Below are positions 45,948 through 58,323 of a DNA stretch of 64,000 nt, one piece after another. A program made the position numbers and the translations under genes. Each line of letters begins with the position of its first letter. Within the stretch, counting starts at the first letter, position 1. Under the pieces are notes generated by a model that was not told the DNA's origin, made no database searches, and saw only the letters and a program-made list of their open reading frames with translations. The stretch is from Ophioderma brevispina (Eukaryota; Echinodermata; Ophiuroidea; Amphilepidida; Ophiodermatidae), in NCBI GenBank assembly GCA_023653785.1, contig JAMKCH010005351.1:62001-126000 (forward strand), written 5' to 3'.

Positions 45948-46270
45948 ATAGTGTTCTAAATCAACTTGAACCTGGGCACTACCTGCCTATCTATCGCCAT
46001 CTAAGCACTATTTTGATTGGTTACTTGACATGTAGTATAATGTAATGAGCAAATCAGAGATACTGTAAGAATGTTGGTATGGTTTATACAGAGATATGGA
46101 AGTACTCTTTTGATTGGTTACTCAGAGAGCTATCTCATGTTGTGTCCTGTAATGAGCCAATCACACAGACTGTATATATAATAGGTGGTAGGGACCAGGG
46201 GGTGAAAAGTTACTATTAGTGATCTAAACAAAATCATTATAAAAATACCTGAAATCTGATAAAATGCTAT

Positions 46271-46558
46271 GGAGGTATTATTGAAGGGAGACTACTTAGA
46301 CCTGGGTTTAAACCAGGGTTAGTCCTACAAGAGTGAGACCTTTTTCCTTCAAACAACTCTAAAATGTGCTTCACAGCTGGAAAATCCTCATGGATGGGCC
46401 GAAATGGTATTCCATGAGGAATTTTTCTTCACCTGTGACATTTAAATTGCACAGTATTTATGAAAAGGGAAAAAAGGTCCACTCATTTGTAGCGATAACC
46501 CTGGTGTAGTTTTTTAAACCCAGGAACTAAAGTAGTTTCCCTTTAAGAATACCAAGCC
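46271..46558. mobile_element. Palindromic MITE family B, copy 3 (degraded)
   Basis: Same layout with many single-base gains and losses (ggaggtattattgaagggag ... ctttaagaataccaagcc), including acctgggtttaaaccagggt in full. About 320 bp from copy 2. Confidence 0.75.
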
Positions 46559-47329
46559 TATAAGTTTTAGGTGAGGTTACTATAGCATTTACGTGCAAAG
46601 GGGGAAATAGGTGTATGGATCACAAATGTGTGTTTTCTAAAAATGAAAAATGGCAAAAAAAAAGGGAACACATCATGCTGAAAAGCGTTTGGCAGAAAAA
46701 GTATCTTAGCATGTTTGTCGATCAGTTTGTGCCTAGAAACGATAAATTTGGAACGTTTTCGACATATACATTTGTTGACAAGGTCTGCCTTTCATTAACA
46801 CCTCCCTGTTAAAAAAGGCTGTGTGAAGGGCTGAGGATAGATGCCTGACCGGATGCAAAAACCCCAAAACCAAATGTTGCACTTTTTTAGTTTATAGGTT
46901 GAGACTCGAAGTACAAGGCAAGAAATCCATTGTGATTGATTTTACACTAAAGGGTTTTGACCTAACGAGGCGAGAAAGCATGCTTGCAATATGGATTGTG
47001 CTGCGCCTGTTCATGTCGGCATTATCCATTCAATTGTGTTACAGTAGATGGCGAATCCACACATTGACAACACAGACACATTACCAACGCAATCCTATGC
47101 GCCATTTGCTTTGCCAATGACCACAAATTAAAATGCTAAATGTTTTTAACTTATTAGAAAGCTAAAGTTGGTCTGGATGATTTCATAACAGATTGAGTTA
47201 CAGCATGATTTTGAGGGTCCCAATGGGAACGATATGTCATACAAATTTGTTATGGTGTGATTTCAAAGGAATTTCAAACCCCAGTTTGAAAGCCCTGATG
47301 TCATGTGCAGTGGTCTTCAATGCCACTGA

Positions 47330-47465
47330 AGTTACAATTTATAGGAGTATAAGAAATAGTGTGTGGGCCTGACGTTTTTCAATCCTAAAAGTCCTTCATC
47401 AAAGTTTGCCTTTGATAAAGATCCAGCTAGGATTCTAAACGTCAGGCCCAAACCACTCGCATAGC
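47330..47465. repeat. Inverted repeat gggcctgacgttt
   Basis: gtgggcctgacgtttttcaa, then tcctaaaagtcc is mirrored by ggattctaaacgtcaggccc about 90 bp later. A small dispersed hairpin element in the acbd5-like intron. Confidence 0.5.
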
Positions 47466-47553
47466 AGTTTACCTTACACAGGCTAGTTTTGTTTAGAGAA
47501 GCAGTTGGTGTAACAGCATACTTATTTTTTTTATACGAGTAGTTTAATCTCAC

Positions 47554-47668
47554 CTCTTCTTCTACCACCAGCTTCGTCCTGACCCACCTTGGGTCCCTCT
47601 GCTGACCTTGACCTCCTTGACCTTTACCCCCAGGAGTGACCTCTCCACCACCCGCTTGGTAACCGCAG
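47554..47668 (-). CDS. acbd5: ACBD5/ACBD4-like: Gly/Gln-rich exon (frame-broken)
   Basis: The donor gtgaga at its 3' side leaves phase 1, which fits the coiled-coil exon at 45629: the end of the exon reads EGPKVGQDEAGGRRR and joins in frame to SGRGSS. Upstream, however, the Gly/Gln-rich reading GYQAGGGEVTPGGKGQGGQ is in another frame and the two meet near cagcagaggg. One base missing or two extra would join them. The acceptor is proposed at the tandem CAGCAG (47669-47674), with a weak pyrimidine tract. Low-complexity composition makes the identification depend on phase and position. Confidence 0.5.
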
Positions 47669-48109
47669 CTGCTGGGCCACCAACCTATCCATGCCTACGA
47701 TGGATGAGTTGTAAGTGAGTGGATTCTGCATGTTATTTTGGCACTGAGTAAAAGGTCTTGTCTTTGTGGGTTGAGGTTAGGATTGGTCCGTTGATAGTAT
47801 CTGAGCAGGGGTGACTAATGGTGGTAGCTGCAAAAAAACAATGGTGAGTGAGATGGATTGTGAAGTAGACTGTAGTAGTAGTAAAAACAAGTTCAATTCG
47901 GTTTGTCCACGCAACTGGGGTGGTCGGATTCACCTAACATTCGTAGCAAGCGCCCTTACTCCCTCCTTCCACTTCACCGATTCAATGCTTCCCCCATCCT
48001 CAACCCAACCCTCTTAATCTCCTCCTCCACTTACTTTATCCATGTCTCTTCTGGTTCGGCCCCTTTTCCTCACACCACCCACCTCAAACTCAATAAAACC
48101 CTTTTAAAA

Positions 48110-49915
48110 ACATGCTCCTATCCTCCTCGCACGTGACATACAATCTTACACCATTCGCCTTCGCCAGTTGGTCAGTCGCCTCTTCCCAAAACCCAAAAAT
48201 TGCATCAATCCCTCAGTCTCTCCCTATCCATCAATTTCAAACCACACATTGCTCTCACATGCTCTCTCTTGCCCGTCTCAAAGTCCCCATCTCATTTTCA
48301 CTCAGGCACAGTCTCACTCCCATACAGCATCATGATCTCACACAACGCTTGTACACCATCCCGTTAATCTTAAAAGGAAATCTTATCCAAAGTAACCAAC
48401 TTTCCCACATTCTCTAAATTCAACCACCAATTACCTTACTCTGGTGGGCCAGCCGCCTCACAGCCACCACACGCAATAACCCTTGTCCACTAGATATGTG
48501 AACTCCTTCACTGTTTCCACCTCTTGACACAACTTTTCCACCTCTTCCCCACTCCCTCACTCCCTTCTTGCATCTTCCGAACACAAACGTATCTTGCCAA
48601 AATCGGGGTAACTATCTTCATTCTTTGTGCCTCTCCCATGGAAATCCATTTCCCACATTATCACCACCACACGAATTGCCCTCCCCCTTTCCGACATATT
48701 CCACATGGGTCACCTTACTCGCTACCACCACCCTCTCCCCAATCACCGCATGTAGTCTTCCCAATGGTTTACCTTCAGGCCCTTACTTCCAATGCCTTCT
48801 TCACTTCCAAAACTCTCCCTCAAACCCTCCATGGTCTCAACATTAAAACTAATCATTCAGCATACAGCACTCAATCATCAACTCTTTGGCACTCGCTGTA
48901 AAACCCACATCAAACCACCAATTCCACAACCCAATGGCGCGACCAGCACAGAACCACTGATGCACACCCACCTTGATCTCAAAATCCTAGACAACCTCAG
49001 ACCCTTACTCTAACTCTGTTTTTGATCCTTCATACAGACTCATCACCCCTCTAACCACCACTTCTGATATGACCCCTCTTCCTCATCGCCCACTCCATCA
49101 CTTTCCTCGGCACTCCATCAAAGGCCTCTCCAGATCCACAAAGCACTATAAAGATTCCTTCCTTTGCTTTCAATATCCTCTTGCATCCTCCTCAAAAATG
49201 AAAACTGCATATATCATTCCCTTCCCTGGCCATTTAAAACAAATTGCATTCATCTACTTTCACTTTCCTCTGAATCTATTCTCTAGTACCCTTTCCACAT
49301 TTTCATCGCCATGCTCCGCAACTTCAACCCTATACGCACAACAGCCATGGCGATACCCATTTTCCTTAAAAATTGGAAACTAACACACTCACAGCCCACT
49401 CCACAGGCATTCCTCCTCCATCAACACCCTCTGACCACAATATACTTCCGCTCATACATCATCCCTTCAACATCTCTTCCTTCCTTGTTCCATTGCCTTC
49501 AATAACTTATACACCTTGTTTGGTTCTCCTCTTCAATCACGTCACCCCCTTCTAGGGATCGGCAACCACCAACCTGGGTGGTAATTCCCTGGAATCACCG
49601 TAACATTCTTCAAAAACCTTCGCCTCTCCGTACCACAAGCACAACATCAAGCTCTGGCTCGTTTCCGCCTGAACTAAAGGTCACTGTCCTTTTGCCTCTT
49701 CTTAAACCACATATCGCTTACACACCAACCTCCTCATCACAAAATTATAACAGGATCTTTCCTTCAGGTTTCTCTCCCCCAAACCCGTTCCCTCCGTGAA
49801 CCCCCCAAACCAATCGATCCCTTTTCCAATGCCCTGGAAAATACCAACACAGACGAACTAATCACCCACACTTTGCATTACTCCATTCATCTGCCATTCA
49901 TCTAAAAATGCTCCT
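48110..49915 (-). pseudogene. RTE reverse transcriptase region, duplicate unit 1
   Basis: Matches 49916-51840 along its whole length in the same order, with heavy small-indel divergence. The active-site region near 48860 on the minus strand reads LYA, then LVL, with the Asp-Asp between them broken by a frame change. Non-functional. Confidence 0.7.
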
Positions 49916-51840
49916 CATCCTTCCTCACAGCACGTGCCCCATAGTTATACATCTTACACCATTCGCCTTCGCCAGTTGGTCGTCTCCTCTTTCCAACCCA
50001 AATCTGCATCAAATCCCTCAGTCTCTTCCTATTCCATCTTTCACACACACATTGCTCTCACCATAGTGCTCTCTCTGCCCCTGCAAAATCCCCATCTCAT
50101 TTTTCCCTCAGGCACATGTCTCACTCCCATAGTACAGCATCACTGATCTCCACAACTCTTGTACACCACCCTTCATCTTCAAAGAAATCTTCTCCCAAGT
50201 AACAACTTTCCCCTTCTCTAACTTCACCCACCCCTCCTACTCTGGTGTCACAGCCGCCTCACATTCACCACCCGCACTAACCGTCCCCTAGGTATGTGAC
50301 ATCCTTCACTGTTTCCACCTCTTGACACAACTTTTCCACCTCCTCCCCACTCCCTCAACTCCCTTCTTGCATCTTCCACACACAAAGTCTCTTGCCAAAC
50401 TTGGGGTCACTCGCTTCATCTTTGTGCATCTCTCCCATGGATCCATTTCCCACATTTTCACACCACACTGAATTTTGCCCTCACCCCCTCTTTTCCATCC
50501 ACATATTCACAATGGGTCCACCTTACGCACATAACACCACCCTCCCCCTCCATCCCCACCACCTCACGTTAGTCTCCCATGTTTACCTTCAAGCCCTTAC
50601 TCTCAATGCTTCTTCCACTTTTCTTCCACTTCCAAAAGCTCTCCCTCAAACCCTCCATTGTCTCACACATTAAAATTATCATCAGCTACAGCATCTCAAC
50701 TCATCAAACCTTCTTTTCACTCGCTGTAACCACATCACCCACAATTACAAACACCAATGGCGACAGCACAGAACCCTGATGCACACCCCACCTTCACCTT
50801 CACCCCTCAATACTCCTCATACAACTCAGACCCTACTCTAAACTCTTGTTTTTGCTCCTTCAATCATACAGACTCATCACCACTCTAACCAACCCAACCA
50901 CTTTCTGATATACCCCCTTCCTCATCTCCCACTCATCACTTTCCTTTCCTCGCACTCCATCAAAGGCCTTCTCCAATCCACAAAGCACATATACAGCTTC
51001 CTTCCCTTTTTTGCCACTCAATATTCCTCTTGCATCCCTCCTCAAAATGAACCCTGCCATATACATATTCCCTTCCCTGGCATAAAACCAAATGCATTCA
51101 TCTACTTTTCACTTCCTCCTCCTGATTCTATTCCTCTAGTACGCTACTCCACAATTTTCATCGCATGCATCCAGCAACTTCACACCCCTATGCACCACAA
51201 TTCACAGCATCCCCTTTCCCCTTAAAAAATTTTTATTGAACTAACACACTCCAGCCCCCTCCACCGGCATTCTCCTCCATCTAACACCCTCTGACACAAT
51301 TCCCTTCCTCTCAATATACATCATCACCCCTTTCAACAATCTCTTCCTTCCTTTTTCATTGCCTTCACACTAACTTATACACCTGTTTGGGTTCTCGACT
51401 CTCAAATCACTCACTCACCCCCTTCTAAGGATCGGCAACCATCCAACCACCAACCCTGTGTTTGTAATTCCCGGGAATCCCTTAACATTCTCAAAAAAAC
51501 TTTCGTCCGTCTCCTTACCCACAAGCACAAAATCAATCTCTGGGCTCGTTTCCTCCTCCTCCTTTTCCCCCTGAACTAAAAGGTCACTTCCTTTTGTCCT
51601 CTTTCTTAAACCACATATTCCCTATAACACACCACCTCCTTCCACCTCCCATCACAAATCTAAACAGCATCCTTCCCCTCCTTCCAGGTTATCTCCCCAA
51701 ACCTTTTTCGCTCCGTGAACCCCCCCAAACCCCTCGATCCCTTTTTTTTCCACATGCCCATTGAAATCACCAACCGAGAACTAATCATCCCCACACTTTG
51801 CATATCCATTCCTCTGCCATCCTCATCATAAAAATGCTCC
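49916..51840 (-). pseudogene. RTE reverse transcriptase region, duplicate unit 2
   Basis: Minus-strand pieces: GKKGKEAVYVLCGLEKAFDG (51066-50860; the LEKAFD motif is the first reverse-transcriptase Asp region), GVHQGSVLSPLVFVIV near 50770, an Ala-Asp-Asp near 50690, and ESKGLKVNMG near 50600. Stops and frame changes separate them. The junction with unit 1 is at a shared aaaatgctcct. Confidence 0.75.
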
Positions 51841-51989
51841 TTCTCTTCATCCTCTACGTCCTAACCCGCTCTGCGGAGCATAGCCGCATATGAGCCTCAA
51901 CACCTCCTCCTCAAAAAGCCATTAATCACCGCATCAACGATATCGCTCCTCCTGCTCAACCTCACAACCTTCTCACACATTTCCTCCTT

Positions 51990-52209
51990 AACCAATGACT
52001 CCCACTCCCCCCCATCCATCCTTATTTTCCCCTGCCCACCACAACTTATACTTTCTTCCCTTCCACTCCCACCATCCTAGCCCCCCCCCTCTCCACCTCA
52101 CTTTCTGTACACCACAGCAACACATCAACCTCCTCTTTCTTAACTCAACTCTTCGCATATCGCCACACCCTTCCCTCCAAGTTCCTACATTCAGACTTCC
52201 AACCCTCAC
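51990..52209 (-). pseudogene. RTE endonuclease N-terminal fragment
   Basis: 73-codon minus-strand frame beginning MRVGSLNVGTWREG, followed by CCCGVQKVRWRGG (usually an ETKW-type catalytic motif; Glu replaced by Lys-Val here) and NKDGWGGVGVI. This is the start of the apurinic-like endonuclease of RTE elements. It is truncated by frameshift. Confidence 0.75.
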
Positions 52210-52705
52210 CCCGGCCGCTCGTCAGGTTTTAAACCGTCATGATGCAAGCAAAAGCTGCGCGGGGGGGCCCGGGGGTGATATTTCACCTTTCTTATGTAGG
52301 GTAGGTGAACCCACTCCCAACCTTGGGCTGGGTTGGCGCACCCTTGTATCTTTCATCATGAGGATTTATTGGAAGCGCTGATTTTAAATCGGCCGGATGC
52401 CTTCTTGGCGCAACACCACCGTTATCGGCGGTGGCCCAACCTTTGGGGATTTTCCCCCCCCCAAATGGCAAAAGGCAGCATGTTAGCAGTGTGGATGGGA
52501 CCAATGTTAGCTCTCCAGAGCTGGCGCTCTTACAGGTAGATTTTATTTTTAATTCTACAGGGTACCAGCTACCCTCCTCATCGGTTTTCTTAACCCTAAC
52601 CTGATGGGGGGGTCGGTTTAAGCGCCGGACAACCCGGCACCTGGGAAGGTAGAGTACTGGTTACAGGATACCAGGAGAAAGTCCTCAAAAAGAACCTGGA
52701 CTGAC

Positions 52706-53220
52706 TGTTATGTATTTCTGAATGAGTTCTGAGTAATAATTTTGTTTGGAGTTGGGGTTATGATTGGTCCGTTGCCTAGTCTCTGTTGGTTTTGATGATC
52801 AAATGATATGATGACGACATCATCAAATGTATTATTACATAACAGAGACTATATTAGTCAACAAACTTAATTTAATGAGTATAAATTGCCACAATACATG
52901 TTAGTGCAAAACTTCATATTTTTTAAAACAATATATACTGATTAAAAACTGTGGGAACTTCCAGATCACGATGGCAAACAATGACAATTTATCACAATAA
53001 ACCACAGCCAACATTATCATGGCAGGCCTCCCCAAGAACAACAGTCTAAAGCAACTCCCTAATTGTTTATGGTTTTTCTTTTACTGGTGTAGACATGTGC
53101 AATAATTTTGCATCTCTTGGCTTTTGTGCTCACTATATTCAAAGAATAAAAGCTGTGGGCACTCCATAAAAAAAATACTGCAGTGTTAAAAATTGCATCT
53201 CCCCCTGGCAGATGGCACTC
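52706..53220. other. Intron sequence, nothing recognised
   Basis: A dyad around 52790-52830 (tgatgatcaaatgat ... catcatcaaatg) is all I see. Part of the acbd5-like intron. Confidence 0.4.
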
Positions 53221-53224
53221 TGGA

Positions 53225-53440
53225 ACATGACCCAGATGACCTTTGACCTTGGTTCCATGACCTTTGCCGGTGGCCATGACGTTGACGGTGGTCCATGACC
53301 GTTGACCTGGTCCATGAGCTTTTACCTGGGTCCATGACCTTTGACCTTGGTCCATGGACCTTGACTTGGTCCATGACCTTTGACTGGTCCCGACCTTTGA
53401 CCTTGGTCCATGACCTTTGACCTGGTCCATGACCTTGACA
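53225..53440. repeat. Minisatellite with DR1 nuclear-receptor motifs
   Basis: About ten imperfect units of 17-24 bp based on tccatgacctttgaccttgg. The sequence TGACCTTTGACCT, a perfect direct repeat of AGGTCA with 1 bp spacing on the other strand, occurs at 53237-53249, 53335-53347 and 53411-53423. Near matches are at about 53296, 53373 and 53391. Minus-strand open frames across it are by-products. Confidence 0.85.
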
Positions 53441-53449
53441 ATACTCAAA

Positions 53450-54650
53450 TAGGACCCATATTGCACCCTAAACCAAAATGGAACACAAAACACAAATAGG
53501 TGCCGCCCCTCGCAATATCCCCCTCTGCTTAAGCCAGCGGTGGATAATAATAATAAAAACTTTCCATGTTAGTTGCACAATAAATAAACATACACACACA
53601 AACAGATTGCAAAGTGGTTCTGCCAGGTATGCTGGCCGCCCACCAAAAAACCCTGTGACTTGTCACTGGCCTATCTAAAGCGGTGGGTCCAGGGAATCAC
53701 AGAAAGACCTCACTGCCAGAGTCACTCTATTCACTCTCACTTTGCTAACCTCATTGGGTTACCATTGGTGCTCCTAGTGTAACCCATTGGCTCTTCCTAG
53801 GATGGGTGGGATTCCTCAGATGTATTCGCAATATAGAAATGAAGGCACGATGAATAGATAACATATGGGTATTTATGTTGAGTGTTGTACACCCCTTTCC
53901 ATAGAAAAAAAAAATACATGGGGTTGTGCCCTTTGGTTCAAGAGCATACATTGATAAATGTAAGAGTGGTGCACATTTTAAGCATATCTGATGTAGTATG
54001 TGATGCATACTCTTTCAATATGCATGCCTTTCTATGCATTAAAATTATGTACAGTGTGGCACACTCTTTCACTAACAGCACTGAATGGGTGTTCAAACCT
54101 CTTTCGGATAGGCAGGTTATATAGCTAGGCTACTCGGAGTGCCGGTTTTGTAAATATTTACAATTGAGACACTTAATGACACTTATGGACAAACTATGAG
54201 TTTTATTTGCCAATTTATGTGGAAAAGTTTTCAATTTCAATGAAGTAAAGTCCGGTCGGCAACCTCCCAAATGACCCTCTGTTACTGGTCGGTGAAAGCA
54301 AGTGCCGGTCATGGCTGACCGCCGCTAACCGGTGTAGCTAGATCACGGTTTCAATAGCATATATTGTATTTATGTACAGTGATGTGTAAACCTTTTTAAA
54401 CGCATACAATGTACAGCCTCACTCTCCCATTTCAATTAAGATTTTGGTTTATCTGAATTAAGAAACCGTATGTCCTTCTCAACAAAACTACAGTTTTGCA
54501 GTGTTTCCTTTCGGTGGCTGAACAAAGAGGTCCCCAAATGTATCAACCAATCATTACTAACTTATGGGCCAGTATGATGACAAATTTGCTTATATTAATA
54601 TCCAAACGCTTTTAAATATGAAAAACAGGTATTTTGGTGAATGCCTCCAT
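53450..54650. other. Intron sequence, unassigned
   Basis: No exon of the acbd5-like gene is found here. Short open frames on both strands overlap. Nothing bounded is recognised. Confidence 0.35.
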
Positions 54651-54663
54651 AAACATGAATAAA

Positions 54664-54915
54664 AAACAAATGGACCATCTACAATCTTGTTCATAAGTCC
54701 TTGGAACACCTGGTTATATTGGCAGCTATAAAAGTGATAATAGGCTGAAACGCATTGTAAACTAAACTTTCTTTCCCCCTCCCCCCATCCCCTCCCAATC
54801 AGGGTTGAAAAATACCCGGTGCGAGATTGCTCAAGTGTGTCGTGCTCATGCAACATGAAATGAGCGGGGGGGCGGGGGCTGGGGGAACCAAATCTCTGCA
54901 CAAAGTGGTTCCAAA
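54664..54915. repeat. Dispersed repeat H, copy 1
   Basis: About 250 bp shared with 57280-57515 in the same orientation: acaatcttgttcataagtcc, aactttctttccccctcccc, ggtgcgagattgctcaagtg, tcgtgctcatgcaacat and a G-run, then ctctgcacaaagtgg. Family unknown. Confidence 0.7.
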
Positions 54916-55129
54916 AATTGACAATATTGTATCCGAACGGCCAAAAACATAATGGTACAGATTTACAAAAACGCTAATAACTCAAAAACGACTAAGTTAA
55001 GAACATGATTTTTTCAGGAGAAGGAGATGGTATAATCCCTCAAAAGATTACTATAACAGTTTTGTAAAAGAATATATTTCTGGGCATTACATGATTAGTC
55101 AGTGATTTGAAAAATAATCATTTGTTTTA

Positions 55130-56150
55130 AAAGGAAAACTTATTTAACAAAGAATATCACAAAAAAATGAGGCATTATAATAGACTTCAGCACATATATA
55201 CACACCTACCCGCTTAAAAACCCACTGACCACAAATGTGAGTATGTGTCATATATTTGGCGCACGTCGTGGAGAGGGGGATATATGCCGCCAAATATGAA
55301 TAAAAGAAAGAAATGATTAGATGAGACACAGAAGAAGAAGGATCAAATACTGAACGGTGATCAATAAAATGTATGTAAGATAAACTTCATTTCTTTAAAA
55401 ACTTACAAATACATGTTTTTGCATTTAAATAGCATACATTTTGTGTGTATGGAAACAGGTGGGTGTGTGGGGTTAGGTATGGATTAGGTTAGCTGACAGG
55501 TTTGTTCTAGAGATCTCAAGACGAAACCATGTGAAAGCAATACGACATTTAAAGTTATAAAATGGATTTAGAAAAATCGTTGTTTCTTAAATTATTAACG
55601 GAGCAGTGATTTGGTTGAACAAAAAAAATAAAACAATATGGATTCGAATAGGAACTTCAAGGAGCAGTGGTTAACCAAGCCAATGGATTGCCACTACACT
55701 AACCCGTTGCATTGGTTTTGGTTTGTAAAATTAAGACCCTATTAAAAAGTGGCATCGATGCCGCGATGGCATTATGGGTAATCAACGGGTCTACCAAGAA
55801 AGAATTAAAAAAAAAAAAAATACCTAGATAATTCTTTTACTTGTCTGTAGGACCGATGCCATTGCCTCTATTCGAAGTCTATTTGAAATCTTTGAGTTTT
55901 CAATATCTATTATGTCGTGTTAACCGTGGTTGATCGAAAGCTTAGCAATCATAAAGCTGAAGTGGTCATTAAACTGACGTTTAAGATGACATAATAGGCT
56001 AGAGAATGCATAAGATTTTTGATGGTCTTTCTCATCGAGTTGTTAATTGGTCTAGTGGAAGTTAACTCTGGTCTATTAACTCCATTGTTAAGGGTCGAAC
56101 CACTTTTCCATCGTGAAAAATATACTGTTTTTTTTTTACTTTTGTTTCTG
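55130..56150. other. Intron sequence, nothing recognised
   Basis: AT-rich sequence of the acbd5-like intron with no gene or bounded element that I can support. Confidence 0.35.
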
Positions 56151-56157
56151 ATTAATG

Positions 56158-56235
56158 TTATATATATATATAATATATATATAGTTTTTAATTTTTTTAA
56201 TTTTTTTATATATATAGATATATATAATACGGCCA
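56158..56235. repeat. TA-rich dinucleotide tract
   Basis: Two tatatatata blocks flank a tttttaatttttttaattttt stretch; the whole can form an imperfect hairpin. Confidence 0.8.
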
Positions 56236-56649
56236 AACTTTGAAATTTATATGATATCAGATCATATTTGGATGGAATAGTGTGGTGGTGTCGTTGTTCT
56301 GATCGGGACACCCCCACCCTTTAGGCAGTGCCTATCGAATAGAGGCAACTCCTTATGACAAGAGATGTAAGGATGAAAAATCGGCATTAATTATTTTCAT
56401 TAATGGAGGCGTGTTGTTTCGATCCCTCCACATTATATGTGCAAAAGTGCATTATAAAACCAAAAATTCTGCAACACAAAACGTGGCGGGCATGGGGGAA
56501 GAGTTTTGTTTTTTCAAACTGAAATATTCTAGACGCTGTCTCACAGCATGTTCGTAGGGCCGAAGCCCTCACTTCTCAGAGACAAATGAAAAAAGGATAT
56601 ACTAATTCTAATTTATTATCTCATTCTGCATTGATCTCAGAGCAAGCGT

Positions 56650-57010
56650 GAGTGTATGACAATTTTGTGTTTTAGGTGGGTGTGGCGTGGTTGCGTGTTG
56701 AATGTGAACGTATATTTTTGTGTGTGTCAGTTGGTGGTTATGTATGTGTGGGTGGGCACTGCGTGTGCGTGCGTATGTGTGAGTGTGTATGTCTTCGCGC
56801 GCAGAGGGTTGCTGGAATATACTGTGGTGTGCTTTTGGTCTTGTTTTATTCAGTAGTTTGCGTTGTTAAAACGTGCCTATATGAAAATCTTCTGTTTAGG
56901 CCGTTTGGGTGAGCGCGCGTAGTGCGGTGCGTGCGTTTGTGTGCGGGGAGGAGTGCGTTGCGTATGTGTGTACTGTGTGTGTGCGGTGTGGGAAGAACGG
57001 TTTGTGTTTT
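56650..57010. repeat. GT-rich alternating purine-pyrimidine region
   Basis: Long interrupted runs of gtgtgcgtgcgtatgtgtga type with gcgcgc blocks near 56797 and 56913. Such alternating sequence favours Z-DNA. The overlapping open frames (56656-56912) are by-products of composition. Confidence 0.7.
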
Positions 57011-57279
57011 GTCATGTCTTATTCACGCAGAATTGCGTATTCGTTGTTACTTTTGTAACTTGCAATCTTTGATATGTTATTATTATTATTTTTTTTAAAT
57101 TGAAAGCTTAATGCTTAAAAATGCACAGTACAAGCATTCGAGTTTAACCTGTGGGTAAATATGATAAGATATTAAAAGTCATCTTCATTTTTGAAAAAAA
57201 TGGTGTTCATAACTTAAATTCCGAGTTTTGAGCGTTTTTGTGAATTGTGTACATGATTTTTTTTAATTTGAAATAACAT

Positions 57280-57515
57280 GATACAATCTTGTTCATAAGG
57301 TCCCTTGGAAAACCTGTTAATATTGGCAATCTATTAAAAGTGATAAGGCTTGAAAAGCATTGTAACTATAACTTTCTTCCCCCTCCCAATCCCCTCCCAA
57401 AACAGTGTTTGAAATCAAACGGTGCGAGATTGACAAGTGTGTCGTGCTAATGCAACATTGAAATGCGGAGGGAGGGGGGGAAAACCAAAATTTTTCTGCA
57501 CAAAGTGTTTTCCAA
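57280..57515. repeat. Dispersed repeat H, copy 2
   Basis: Second copy of 54664-54915 with many small indels (acaatcttgttcataaggtc; ggtgcgagattgacaagtgt; tctgcacaaagtg). Confidence 0.7.
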
Positions 57516-58323
57516 CATTTTGAACCAAAATGGTAGCTTTAAACATGAGAGCCCGCTAAACCCAAATAATTTATCTTGACAACTCATCTAAATAAAAAAA
57601 AGAAGAATAACTTTAAAGAAATGGAAGCTTTCCTTTTGCATGGAACAATGGCATCCCATTTTATATAAGGCATTACTGGGTTTTTTAACCGCCCTAAAGG
57701 CCAATGCCTTTGCCAAAGCTAGAAAAAAAGCAATTGATATGAAGATTTCCTTTTGCATAAACAATTGGCATCCCTTCTCCTCTAAGTGCACTTAATGTAG
57801 CGTTTTAGATCTTCCCAGCTTAAAGAGAGACAAGGAAAAGTTCCACAAAAATGCAACCCAATTTTTTTTTTTAAGGGGTTGGCCTATGTTGAATGTTTAT
57901 CAGGTATAAAATCAAACCTGAAGTGAGAAACTGGACAACCCATGTTATGTATGTAATAAAAGATTTTAGTTATTTCTGTATGAAACATAATATAGAGACC
58001 AAGCATGCTCTCTATAGGGCCAATTCAGAAAGAGGCAATTTTAAAACTCAGTTTTATGTTGGTACTTGTTTGTCCTTCAAAATGAAAAGCTCTTGGTAGG
58101 TTGTACAAGCAATCTAGTGCAAATTTAGAAACTATTTCAAAAAAATATTTTTGGCCCTTTAATTGGTCATCTTATCGAAACAAAAATGATTCAGTAATAT
58201 TTCAATTTGTCTTTATGAACAGTGGAATCCCTGTTCTTTGTGTACTACCGGTTGTTCTTTGTTTACCTCCTGAAGGCCAATGCCTTGCGCTTTATTTGCT
58301 AGTGATGACATGTCAGTCATAAC

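Larger units (their letters stand above)
47872..52705 (-). mobile_element. RTE-clade LINE, inactive, with internal tandem duplication
   Basis: Minus-strand non-LTR element inside the acbd5-like intron. The 5' region is at about 52705-52250; an endonuclease start is at 52209-51990 (MRVGSLNVGTWREGCGDMRR, typical of RTE elements). Reverse transcriptase pieces occur twice, and the 3' end with a (ACT)n-like tail is at 47872-47882. Related truncated copies are at 3562-3970 and 36245-36420. Base gains and losses are frequent throughout. Confidence 0.8.

Noticed and set aside
48524..49013. Long plus-strand Pro/Ser/Thr/His-rich frames through 47.8-52.4 kb
   Set aside because: They are antisense readings of the RTE reverse transcriptase region.
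53059..53493. Minus-strand open frame with a His-Gly-Pro/Lys repetitive peptide
   Set aside because: It is a translation of the DR1 minisatellite.
56656..56912. Cys/Val-rich open frames on the plus strand
   Set aside because: They are produced by the alternating GT-rich tract.
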